NCBI RefSeq assembly: GCF_000499845.2
Contig: NC_023759.2
Span: 41,356,672-41,420,671, forward strand
Length of the DNA: 64,000 nt
Origin: Phaseolus vulgaris
Taxonomy: Eukaryota > Streptophyta > Magnoliopsida > Fabales > Fabaceae
Direction: 5' to 3'
Both the position numbers and the translations under genes were made by a program. Positions 46,418 through 58,250 of the stretch are shown piece by piece (position 1 is the stretch's first letter; each line of letters starts with the position of its first letter). The notes beneath the pieces were generated by a model. It was given only the letters and a program-made list of their open reading frames with translations, was not told the origin of the DNA and did no database searches.

Positions 46418-47336
46418 TACACAAGCCTTAGACAGTCACACAAAACTTCATAAAATAATAATTTTTATACAATTTCATCCATCCATCCATAGTTATCTTA
46501 ACCAGGATTTTCAATCCATTTCTACTACAATTATAAATTAAATTAACTTCTCTTACCTATTATTAATGGTCCATCACAAAGCATCCACACTCACACAACA
46601 ATGTTAGGAAAATACTAACTTGGTTTTAGAAAATATGACTTAATAAGCTTATACTGCATTTTTTTAGTAATTTTATCTGTAAACTATTTTAAAATCCTTT
46701 TTAATAAGTTAGTGTCATGACTCTTTATTTGTTTATCTTTTTTTAAAAATAGTAAATAAATGACAAATATAATATTAGACTCGTGTAACTAAGTCAAAAT
46801 AAATAACATTTTTAATTTTATGTCAGTAAATAACAAAAAAAAAAATATAATTACCAACGTATAACTCTTAGGCTAGCAAAACAATTAACAAAAATATTAT
46901 TATCTTTGTGAATAAGCTTAATGTCAACCTTCTATACAAACCAATATGTTATTCTAAATGATTTTGTGAAGGTGTAGAAAAATATACTGATTTTTTTAGC
47001 ATGTTCTTGCAATAAGAATAAAATTTTGAAATGGTTTATTAAATACAATTTCACACATAATAGGATAATTTTGTAAAAATATCATGTTAATTTGACATTT
47101 CTAAACCTTTCAAGAAATTGGAAATATGTATTAAACTTTTTTGAGTCAAGATATAAATTTTTGATAATTTTTTTTTATATAAAATCTAATTATTTTTTAA
47201 AGTCACATGTAAATCCATTTCTAATTGGTTGACCTGGTGCTTTTATTAATTGACAATTTATCAAATATTTAAAAACTTATAAAATTAAACATTATCTTTT
47301 TCAGTGTAAATAAACATTCAACTTATAGAATGGACG
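46418..47336. other. AT-rich intergenic DNA, no gene seen
   Basis: No conserved ORF or repeat boundary recognised. Confidence 0.5.
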
Positions 47337-47587
47337 CACTAAAAAAAATCATTAAATAGAAATTAATTTTAGAAACTAAAAATAATTTAACTACTAACTA
47401 TTTAAATTCTAAATTTAGTAAAAAAAAATCTTTATAACTAATTAAATATCAATATAAAAATAATTTATTAATAATAGAAATTAATTTAAAAATTAATAAT
47501 ATTTTTAGTCTCTAAAATAATTTCTAATTTAGTTATTATAATAATTAATTATTTTTAGTATCTTTTTATTTAATGATTTTTTTAGTG
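47337..47587. mobile_element. CACTA-type miniature element, copy 5
   Basis: Starts CACTAAAAAAAATCATTAAAT and ends ATTTAATGATTTTTTTAGTG, a perfect inverted repeat of about 20 bp. The interior carries eroded family blocks (TCTAATTTAGTTATTATAAT). The flanking trinucleotides (ACG, ATA) do not match. Confidence 0.8.
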
Positions 47588-48079
47588 ATATTTAATAAAT
47601 AGTTGAGTTTGAGATTTCAATATGTTTATAATAGTTCTTAATAAAATTGCGTCCCATGACTCAATATAACGTAAATTAAATAGACACTTAGTTTATATTA
47701 AATAAGTAAAGTAAGATTAAAAAAATATAAAAGAGACGGGAAAGGTGTACCATGAAAGTGAAAATAAATAATTTTATACTAATAAAATAATATAATAAAA
47801 TTTTGAATTGTGATTTTCACTAAAGTGAAGAAATTTTAACACTTATTTTCTATTTATTTTTATTAATCTATATTATAAACATTTTTCCTATTTTAATCTA
47901 ATTTTATTTCATTTTTTTCAATTTTTAATATCACCCACAGACTTAAAATGAGTTGGGCCCTGGACTTTTGCCAATTTTCTTATAAAAAGGCTATTCGCAC
48001 TGCCATTTCACCTCTTCATATTGTTTTCAATTACAAAATACTTAAAGAAAAGAAAACTAGTTTCCGTTGTTTTGTATCA
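47588..48079. other. AT-rich intergenic DNA, no gene seen
   Basis: The ORF at 47948-48142 runs into the next element and has no signature. Confidence 0.5.
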
Positions 48080-48465
48080 TTATATCAAGTCAATTTCTTC
48101 CTGCACCATATCAATTATAACCTGCAACTTATCATTTTTTAAATTTCCAAAATTACCCTTCTTCCGGATTTGAAAATCTAAAATAGTAAATATAATTAAA
48201 AAATAAAAATAAAAAATACATTCCAGACAAAAAAATTTGGAACACAAAATTTAAAATGTATTCTGGATGAAAATTTCCAGAATTAAAAAATGTGCTCTAA
48301 AAATTAAAATCTGGAATATTTTCGGATAAAAGGTTCCAAAAATAATTTTTATTTATACCTCCTTTTATGTAAGGTTAATTTCGTAATTTAGGAGGGGTGT
48401 TTTTTTCCAGATTCAGTGCATGTTATTGCAACATATGGTGCAGGGAGAAATTGCCTTATATCAAG
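48080..48465. mobile_element. Small Mutator-like MITE with 9-10 bp TSD
   Basis: The element at 48090-48455 has terminal inverted repeats: TCAATTTCTTCCTGCACC on the left and (reverse complement) GGCAATTTCTCCCTGCACC on the right, continuing as ATAT. TTATATCAAG flanks both sides (48080-48089 and 48456-48465). The interior is a set of TTCCAGAAT and TCTGGAA-like palindromes. It has no coding capacity. The span given includes the duplications. Confidence 0.75.
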
Positions 48466-49075
48466 TTCACAATGGAAAACTAGTTTTGCTATGCATTTGA
48501 TCCATAGATACCGTGAAAGATATTTTGGTAAAAAAAATTATAAATTTTAATAGTAATTGCTGTTCGTGACAGTATCATGGGCTTTAATGGATTGCCCGTT
48601 TATTGTAACTTGTGATGAACAATAGCCCAGCCCACGTAACTTAAATTTGGGCTAAGTTTAGTATTGATAAAAATAAAAATAAAAGCAAAATGGACCAATG
48701 GAGTCCAAAACCCAAAACAAAAAGCTTCACTACAACTCTTATGGGTTTAATTCTTCCTGCACCTCCATATTTTCTTACTCCACCTCCAGAGAAGAACGGA
48801 AATGACAATTTTACCCTTTTCTTCATTTTTCCATTGCCTATCTTTCCCTTTTCAGCCGCAACAAACCTTACCTCTAACTCTACCACCAGAGTTGTTCCTA
48901 ACCTCTAGCACCATTGTTGTAGCAATCCTCACCTCTAGTACCACTACAGGATCACCTTCCACTTCTAGTGCCACCGTCACAATCCCTCACCTTCGTTATG
49001 TAAGCACAAATAATTTTTTTTAGAGCTATTATGACGGTGGCGCTGGAGGTAGGAAGTGTTGTAAAAATGACACTA
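48466..49075. other. Intergenic DNA, no gene seen
   Basis: Overlapping ORFs on both strands (48641-49023) lack any family signature. The stretch is less AT-rich than its neighbours and contains short CACCTCTAGTACCACT-like repeats near 48880-48975. Confidence 0.4.
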
Positions 49076-50317
49076 AGGGTCTGTTTGCTTTCGTGGATGT
49101 ATTGTTCATATGCAAAGAAGTGGGAGGATATCAGTTATTTGAATCGAATCCAGGGTGTTATGAGGAATAGAAGGAGAAGATATATCTGTGAACAGTAAAT
49201 ATCCTCTCCCCTCAAAATGAAGAGATGTAGAGGGAAAACCACGCCAGCATCTCTTATCTTCGAATTTAACCTCAGTTATTCTAGTGTTTCACATGGTCAT
49301 AGTGTTTCATTTGGTTTCACGTGGGCACAATGTTTTTGAGATAACCCATGCATGTAGAGATAGATTCCCTGAAAAGGCATATAGAGATTCTAATGTTTTC
49401 CTTAACCAAGAGCTTGGTCCGTGACGGTGATTTAGAAGGCATTAGGTCTTTAAATATCAACACAAGCAACGGTCATATGTGTCATGTTTATATAAAATGT
49501 GAAAAACAAAGAAGAAGGTTGGATAAGCGTTGCATGTGACGTTGTTTAGAAGCATTCTTCTCGGTAAAGTTCTTCCTTCTCAAGTCCAAGTTCTTGCGCT
49601 TCTATTCCAATTCAGATATACTTGTTTCCAATCCAGGTTTGGGCACACTGCTTTGTGTTCTACATTGCCTTTTATTGTCTTGGCACTAGAATTGTTTCGT
49701 TTTGTTCTTTGTTTTTTTGTTCTATTCAATTCATAAGAAAAATATATGTTGTGCTGGTGCATTGGTGGTTTTTATTGTTAATTACGTTATATTTTTGTTG
49801 TTGTAGTATTTTTTATTTTTCATTACTAAGAGTTTTTAATATTAAAAGATAATATTTTTTTATTATATAAAATATGATTTATTTTTCAATTTTATAGTAT
49901 ATGTTTAATATTTTTAAGAAATTACTTGAAGTTACGTTTTTATTTAATTTGTTGAATAATTTTTTTTAATTATAATTTTTAAATTATACCTATTTACATT
50001 TAATACATATTTATTTTTTAATTATAATTTTTAAAACTACAAAATATGTGAAAGTTGTTCATTTTTAAACAAAAGAAACTCATTTTATTATTAAATTTTT
50101 TTAGTAGGCAAAGGTAAATTTTTAAAGTAAGATTTTACACTTTTAAAAAAATTAAAATTCTCTCACAACCATCACATCACTTACAAACTCTCAGAAATTT
50201 TCCTCACACATCCACTCTAACATATCATAATCCAAACACTCTCACTTTCTTCTCACATCCTCACACATTCATTCCTTTAAATCTCCACACATAATTTTCC
50301 TAAGCCAAACACACCCT
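49076..50317. mobile_element. Putative TIR transposon, non-autonomous
   Basis: AGGGTCTGTTTGCTTT at the left is matched by AAGCCAAACACACCCT at the right (reverse complement AGGGTGTGTTTGGCTT). Such GGGTNTGTTTGG termini are frequent in plant DNA transposons. The subterminal DNA at 50155-50290 is a run of TCTCACA and TCCACAC repeats. No TSD or transposase was found, and the class (hAT or Mutator) is undecided. Confidence 0.4.
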
Positions 50318-53300
50318 AATAGAGAAAGAGAAGAGGAAGGTAAAATTATCATTTCATTCTTTTGTGGAGATGAAAAAAAATAAAGTATGAAGTACAAATT
50401 GTCCTCTTTTGAAATTGTATACCTTATTTACACTAATTTTTTTGAGAGACCCTATCTACACTGTTTAGGATAAATTTGAATAGGTATGAAAATGCTAACA
50501 TTATAATTTATACCATTGGATAAAATATATTGATAATATCATTATTGTACAGGTTTCATTTGTAATTCAGCAAATTATAGTTTTCTTTACAGTGTAAAAA
50601 AAGGAGTATAAGAAATTAGGAACTATTTGACTTTTTTTCTCAATTAAAAAAATAAGATATCATTTGTATTTCACCATTTTTTCTTGAAAACAATTATTTA
50701 TAAAATGGTGAAAATGATTTTGATCTTTATTTTTTAGCAACACTAATTTTATTTCGTGAATGTATTTATTTTAGGGTAACATGATTTAATGTCAGTTTAG
50801 TCTGATCTGAAGTTCATTTTAAAGAATTTAAAATAGAAAATAGACTTAGTGTTAGGATAGATTCAAATTATATTTTGAGTCATAACAACCCAAATTTATC
50901 TTAATACTTTTTAAAATATTTTTTTTAGCTATAATAAAACATTTATTAAGTAAAAGAAGTGCGTATATCATATTGTATTTATAATAAATATATGAACTTT
51001 AAAATATTTCTTTTCAAAATATAGTTTAATTTAATTTTTTTTTTCTGTTCAACCAAATATAGTGGTAAAATTATATTACATAGTTGGATGTACTCAAAAT
51101 TGTCCTCATTATTTTAGATTTTAATTGAATAAAAAGGTCTTACGTTTTTGTGGTTCTTTATGATACATATTTGATGAATTGTTAATAATGATTCTATGGG
51201 GAAAAAAAAAATCTCTGTTAAACCAAACATAGTTACATATTAAAAGTTAATTAAACATCTTTTTAATATAAGTTATAACCTTTAGTACAAGTTTTCAGCT
51301 ATTCTTTAATTAAGTAAACTTTTATACAATGCAGATTTATACTTCAAATTTTTTGAAGTGGATCTAATATCAACTATCGTCTCATCATATAACAACTTAG
51401 TATAAATTCTATATACTATAAATCAACCCTCACATTCTCTTATACAATAGTCAGAATTATTCTTTTTTACATTTCAAACAAATAATAACTTTTAAATAAA
51501 ATATTTTAAACCAAAAAAAATTAATTTTTTATATTTCAAATTTCTTTAAATATATATAATAATTATTTTTTTGGAATATACGAAATGCGTGCTAAAAATA
51601 TTTATAACGTAAATAATAAGTTTTAAAATGAGTTTTAAGAACAACTCTATCTTTTTAGGTGCACGAAGAAAGGTATTTTAGTCTTTTTCTCATAATAGAG
51701 GGGTTCAGTTAATAATTATGGAGATGCAGTAAAGTAAAAGCCTTTTCTTTATTTCAGTTGCACTCCCAAACAATTATAAAACGAAGCCCAGAAGAAAAAT
51801 ATAAGAATGCACTTTCAGTATCTTCACCGTACACATAAACATGTAATATATATAGGTCTAGCGTTTTTGTATATCAGTGCTTGATCATAAAATAAATTTT
51901 AATTATTACTTTACATAGCACAAAACAAGTTTTTACAAAAATGAGATGAACTAAAATTAACTTATATATATGATTTAAAGAACAAAAGATCAAGAAATTA
52001 TATGAGTTTCTAAAGAAACCCTTTTATTTATTTATTTATTTTAAAAGTGTTTATTATGAAATTTGTCTAAATAAATTCTAAACCATAAAAAATATAGCTT
52101 AAAATTATAAAAAAAAACTGTGATGAATACCTCACAACACAAGTTATCCAAATTTAATAAGCTTCAATAAAGATGAATTTAAAAAATATAAACTTGATTT
52201 TTTTTTTATCTATAATGAAGGTAAGGACGACGAAGATCACATGTCTTATTATCATATTATATTATATATGAATATATAAATAATTAAGTGACAGACGATA
52301 TTATATAAGTAATGGATTAAATTTTTTTATAAAAATTAAATAAATTATGTTATTAGTCTAATACAATAAAATATAATTTTTAATAAAACTAAATGTCCAA
52401 TTTTTAATATAATATATTTAAAATTTTCAATCATATAAAGATAACAATACCTGATAGGTGGTAGTTTAGACAATAGATTAATAGCAATAATATTTTAATA
52501 TTTGTTTTGTTTGTCTAATTGATCAGACTTACGATTTAACAGTTTTTAAAAGCTTTTGTACTATATATATAATCTCTTTTTTATGTTATTTTATAATCAC
52601 CTTTTTAAAATTTAAAATAAATTCATTTTTTTGTATTAGTCATACATTTTTTATAAATGTGATACAATCTTATATTGAAGAAAAATAGATAAAATGAACA
52701 ACATATAAATAAAAAAAATATAAATTAAATATTTTAAAAGTTAAAATTAAATATTTATAAACAAGGGATTCTACGTCAAGAATTGGTCATGTGCGTCGTT
52801 TCGAGGTACGACAGTGTCCACAATAAAAAAAAAAACAAGTTGCAATTATTTTTAAATTATATATAGCTATATATTAATCTTTAATATTATTTATGTTTTT
52901 AATAAATAAATTAAAATTATTCTTTTGTTTTTTTTATTTAAATTAAAGTATGACCATAATTAAAAAGTATTGTTATGTTTATTGATAGTTCTTATTAGTG
53001 TATTTATAAAACTATATTAAATGATTTTTCATCTTATTTTAACATATATACATATATAATTAATATACAATAAAACATTTAAAGGGGTTATTTTTTAACA
53101 AAAGAAGAAACATAAATAAAACTTAATTATAAACTAAATAAACTAAAAGTTGGTATCTATAACAAAGAACAAAAATATATATAAATCTTATAAGAGTTGG
53201 CAAAAATTTCAAATTGTCAAATCGAATTTATACTATCCAAATTCATATTACTTTTAATCTATTTAAATGAATTTATCTCAAATCTAAATTCAAAAAAGGC

Positions 53301-53394
53301 CAATTCATTTAATTGGATATAAATTAGATATATTGGATACAATTTTGGATTATCCCAAATGGATTTTGGATTGAATTTTGGATGGATTTTGACT
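50318..53394. other. AT-rich intergenic DNA, no gene seen
   Basis: No ORF, RNA gene or repeat with clear boundaries. The base composition is very AT-rich throughout. Confidence 0.55.
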
Positions 53395-54450
53395 TGGTCC
53401 AGACTTAGGTTGAACTGAGTCAATCTGAGCCCATGTTGAGCTAAGTCAGTCCGAGTCCATAACGATCCGAGTCGGACCGAGAACATGACGATGTTGAGTC
53501 AGTCCGGGCCCGTGTCGATCAGAGTCGACTCAAGCAAATGTAAAGCAGAGTAAGTTCGGGTCGATGTCGAGCTGAGTTGTCCTATGCCGGATTTGAGTCG
53601 AGTCGACCCGGGCCCATGTCGAGCAGACTCAGTTCGGGTCGATGTCAAGCCGAGTAGGCAGAGCCGTGTCTACCCAGACCGGTGTTGAGTCGAGTAGGCC
53701 CGAGCCAATTTCAAGCTGATGTTGAGACGTGTCTACTCTAGCCGATGTCGAGATGTGTCTTCCATGGTCGATATCGAGTTGAGTCGGCTTGGACCCATCT
53801 CAAGCCGATGTCGAGCCATGTCTACTCGGGTCGGTGTCGAGCCAAGTCGGGCCGATATCGAGCCGAGTCGACTCGGGCCGAAATCGAGTCGAGTCGGTAC
53901 ATGCCGATGTCGAGCTGAGTCCGCTTGGGTCGATGTCTAACCGAGTCGGCCCGAGCCCATTCGAGCCGATGTCAGGTCGAGTTGGCCCGGTTCGATGTCG
54001 AGCTGAGTTGGTCCGGACCCATTTCAGGTTGATGTCAAGCCGAGTCGGCTCTGGAAGTTGTTGAGTCGAGTGGCTCTGGATGATGTAGAGCCGAGTTGGC
54101 CTAAGTCACTCTCGAGCCTTTTCAACCTCGTCTTATGTCGATATGAGTGGACCCAAGTCCAAGTCGAGTCGCGCAGGCAGGGACCCATGTCGATCTGAGT
54201 CGACTCAGGCCAATTTTGAGCAGAGTCGATCCACATCCATGTGGGGCCGATTCACCCCGAGCCAAGGTTGAGTCGACATCGGGTCCATGTAGAGCCAAGT
54301 TGACCCAGACCCAGGTCGAGTCGAGTCGGTCTGGGCTCAGGTCAAATCAGCCTGAACCGATGTCGAGCTGAGTCAACTAATTTCTATGTTAAGTTGAGTG
54401 AGCCCGGACTCATGTCAAGCTGAGTTAGCCAGAACTCATATCGAGATGAA
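53395..54450. repeat. GC-rich 26-bp minisatellite array
   Basis: About 1.05 kb of degenerate tandem repeats. The best-preserved stretch (about 53856-53965) gives four consecutive 26-base units opening GATATCGAGCCGAGTC, GAAATCGAGTCGAGTC, GATGTCGAGCTGAGTC and GATGTCTAACCGAGTC, each completed by about ten bases of GGCCCGGGCC type. Elsewhere units are lost, shortened or fused. The GC content is far above that of the AT-rich flanks and the boundaries are abrupt. ORFs of 70-90 codons on both strands (for example 53719-53940 and 53789-54064) come from the repeat lacking stop codons. Because 26 is not a multiple of three, the frame rotates each unit, which argues against coding. Confidence 0.88.
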
Positions 54451-55520
54451 TTTAATCTTATTGACATAATAGATTTAATCTATTTTAAATGAATTGGAAA
54501 AAATCCAAATAAATTTGATTAGTTAAAATGGATATGAATCTTAAATCTAATCATTGTTAGATCTCATCACTATCATAAATCTTGATATGAAATGATATTT
54601 TGTTAATGATAGATGATAATGATAAATTTACAACATTTTCATTCAGTTATCAAAGATATCAAAGTATACAAATTAAAGTAAACTATAAACATAAATTCAT
54701 ATTTTAAAATAGAAGTAAAATTGAAAGAATTTGTTTTATAAGTTTATAAAAGAAAGTTCAAATTAAATGAAAAATTAATATTTTATTATTTTAAAAATTA
54801 TAAAGGTTATAGATAATATAGAATCAATTCATTTTAATTTATTTAAAATATTTCATTTCTCTATATTATAATAAAATGGTATAAATTTTTTTACATGATG
54901 TTTTATAAATTATGAAGAATTATAGGTGGGTAATTGAGTGATAAATTATAATTACTATGTAGATGAGAAATTAAAAGTGGATGATTCAATGCTAGGATTA
55001 CAAATGAGCCATTAATGATAAATCACAAGTGAGTGATGTATAATTATCATTCTTAAGATGATAAAATTAAGTTTTTTAATATAGTGTTAGGTTTTAAGTT
55101 AGTAAGTTTTTAGATTCTCTAATAATCCTAATCACATAAATTAAAACTATAAGGTAGGAAAAAATTGATGGAGGTTTGTAGATAAGTTTTGTAAGAATCT
55201 TGGAGAACCATACTCTAAATATGTGGGTTCTAAAAAAAGAATTAGACTCAATGATCACGATGGAATAGACTTTTATAAATCTAATAGATGTAAATATGTA
55301 GTGTTATGGTTGATGAAATGAAATAAAACTTGTGGATGAAAATGTTCAATGAGTATTTATAATTTTTGTTAGTTTAATTAGCTTATGTTAAGTGTGTGGT
55401 TTGTGTGATTGGATATGATTGTCTTTTTTATTCAATATTTTGAGTAGATTGTGTTCTTATTACTTAGTTTTGTTATGGTGACAGATTAAAGAAGGTAGTA
55501 TAACATATATAAATTTTGGA
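54451..55520. other. AT-rich intergenic DNA, no gene seen
   Basis: No conserved ORF or repeat recognised. Confidence 0.5.
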
Positions 55521-55754
55521 GTCTAATTCAACATCGTGCCTTTCGAAAGTGGTCAAGTGTATGTAATAATGATACATTTGATGTATGACATGAGAGCTAG
55601 TCGATTGAGAATTACACACTTGATTTTGATATATGTAGTCTAATTCAACATACGTGTCTTTCAGAAATAAAATCAAGTGTATCTGAAAACGATGTCTATG
55701 ATGTATGACATGAGAGGTAGCCGACTGAGAGTTACACACTTAATTTTAATATAT
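55521..55754. repeat. 117-bp direct tandem duplication
   Basis: Copy one (55521-55637) and copy two (55638-55754) both open GTCTAATTCAACAT and share GATGTATGACATGAGAG, AGAGTTACACACTT-type and ATTTTGATATATG blocks, with several substitutions. The minus-strand ORF across it is repeat-derived. Confidence 0.85.
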
Positions 55755-57789
55755 GCTTAATGAATTTATGGAATATGCATCATTGAGAATATATAGATGA
55801 TATTTGAATGACTTGTATAAATTATGAAGTTTAAGTATATAATTTAATATATGTATATGCATCAAATTTTAAAATATTAGTTTACTCTATTTTGTGTGCG
55901 ATTGTGTTTTTTTTTTTTTAAACTATGGTTGAGAAGAATGATATAATATGTATGCGTGTATATATGTATGCATAGAATTTTTGTTTTGCTTTTTTTTTTC
56001 CTTCCTTGATATATGGATATATAATTTCCCATAAAGAGAGAAGTTTATTTTGGAAAACTTTAAAGCATAGTATAGTATACTGTACATATGATTTAAATGT
56101 TTATTTATTTTATAATGATTAGTATTAATGTTATATTTAGTGAGATGTTGCAATTCTTGCATTATTTATTATTATTATATATAATATGTAATTAAATTAT
56201 TGATGATAATATAAGATTGAAATAAAATGTTTAATATATCTTTGTAAGATCTACTAAAATTATAATATTTATTTAATAGAATAAAATCATGTGTCTACTT
56301 TCTATATAATACATATTTATTTATTTTTAAATAGTTAAAGATAAATAGTTTTGATTGTTGTTTCATCAAAGCACATAAATACAGTTATAAAATTGTGAAA
56401 ATAAGTTTAAATTTACGAACCAATTTAGTTCACAACATATATATATTTGAGTTGCGTTGACTTCAAATCAAATTGAGTCCGACTTACTTAACCTGTAATT
56501 TAAACGAGTTCAAGTTAAGTTGACGTGTAATCCACAAATAATAATTCTTTATAATTTTTTTATCATTTTTAATTATTTAATTATTATAATTGTTTACTAT
56601 TTCTAATTATGTAGGTTAGCAGTTTGATCTTTCTCAATATTATAATGTTTTTCAATAATGTTTGAATGACTTAAATGTTTAATTTATTTGTATACGCAAT
56701 AGGTTTGACTCTTTAATTTTCACTTATTATCTTTATAATAATATTTGATAAAATAGATTATTACATTAATTATACTATTATAAATACATGAGTCGAATCA
56801 ATTTACTTTCATTATACTATAATAAATATATAAAATTATTTGGAAGAATAAAACCTGTTTAAGAAAGTGAATTTGGTGATGGATCGAGTGGGTTTATAAT
56901 AAAATTGACTCACCAAAAAGTAAATGAAATTATGAAATTGAGTTGAGTTTTACACGTGCTTTCCCATACCTAAAGAAGTTTCTTTAGGTTTGTGGTTTGA
57001 GAGCAAAATGGCAATTTTTGCAGTACAATTAAGTATTTTGAACTTTTTGACTCTAGAGAGAGAGAGAATACCACTGATTAAGCAAAAAGTAGTGAATAAG
57101 AACAGAGACATATTAACAACCAATTAGTTCTTGTTCTATAATTCCATCATCCCAAGCTTTTCCAAATTGGTTTTTTCTTCAGACAAAAATATTCCACTCC
57201 ATTCTGCCTCCAATATGGACCATGCTAATTCTTTTTTCCAATGGCAACACCAAATTCTCCAACTATGGATTCAAGTTGTAGACTATTATAAAATAAATTA
57301 TTAATGTATTTATGATATCTATGATTTTTTAAATATAGTTTAAAAAAATGACAAAACTTGAAAATGAAACTCTTAGGACTATTTTTAATCTTGTGCAAAG
57401 TATTTAGCGATTTTATCTATAACTATTCTTTTGCTAGGAAACTGGACCAGTTATTTGTAGAAAAAAATTTCTTTCAAAAAAATTATTTACAAGTCTTAAA
57501 TATAAAACCTTATTTGATTACTATTTATAGTGTCACTTGGACTAATTATTTATCGATAAATATTTTGTTTCTTAAGTGTTTTAAAATGGTTCTTTCATTA
57601 AATTAGATGAGTTTCACATTGAAAATAGTTTTTAAAAAACTGTATCTTAGTTTCATTCTTTAAATAGCAATGCATATGACTTATCTAATAAAATATTGTC
57701 TAACTTATTCATTAACATGGCTTTTGAAAAAATACTTTTAAAAACGCTTTTTTATGAAGTAATTTTGGCATGATTTAGACAAAAATATT
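55755..57789. other. AT-rich intergenic DNA, no gene seen
   Basis: The ORFs at 55923-56162 and 57358-57606 are AT-driven and have no recognisable domain. Confidence 0.5.
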
Positions 57790-58250
57790 TATTTATTTAT
57801 TTATGAGAGATTATGTTAGATTTTAGAATAAGATTGATGGTTTTAGGGCTATTTCGGTAATTAAAGATTTAACTTGTTTAGTGAGAAATTTGTCTAAAGC
57901 TTTAATGAATAATGGTGTGTTGGATTTCACCGTGATTTTTTTGGCATTAATACTCGTACTGATAAAGTTCTTCGTCATCCTCTTGTTAGATGAAAGTTCT
58001 TTTCATTGCTGAGTTAAAATTAACACTAATGGGGTTGTTAGGGGATTTCCTGATCTTGCTACTTGTGGATGCATTTTCCGTGGGAGTATGGAGAATTTAT
58101 TGGTGTTTTCTCTCTGTTTCTTGAAGTTCAGACTGCTATGGTTACCGAGTTTTATGAAGTTATATCTTTCTCGCTTAAGCATTCACTTGTTGCTTGTGTG
58201 ACCATCATTGCTCCTCTTGTTGCTCATACTCCATGCCATCACTTGAGCGA
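57790..58250 (+). pseudogene. LINE remnant: C-terminal RNase H-like domain
   Basis: The plus strand keeps the end of a plant LINE polyprotein. FGINTRTDKVLRHPLVR (about 57945) leads to VKINTNGVVRGFPDLATCG (about 58012-58070), the opening of the RNase H-like (RVT_3) domain with its first catalytic region. Normally this reads WIKVNTDGA, and here the acidic residue is replaced by asparagine. After a one-base frame change comes GEFIGVFSLFLEVQTAMVTE (about 58088-58150), which matches the GxFxxxLGxxxAxxAE stretch. Stop codons lie between the pieces. It encodes no functional enzyme. This fragment is not contiguous with the zinc-binding remnant at 25390-25910. Confidence 0.78.

Noticed and set aside
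53719..54371. Several 70-90 codon ORFs on both strands with SRVGP-like repeats
   Set aside because: The 26-bp unit is not a multiple of three and is stop-poor in all frames. There is no domain, promoter or conserved start.
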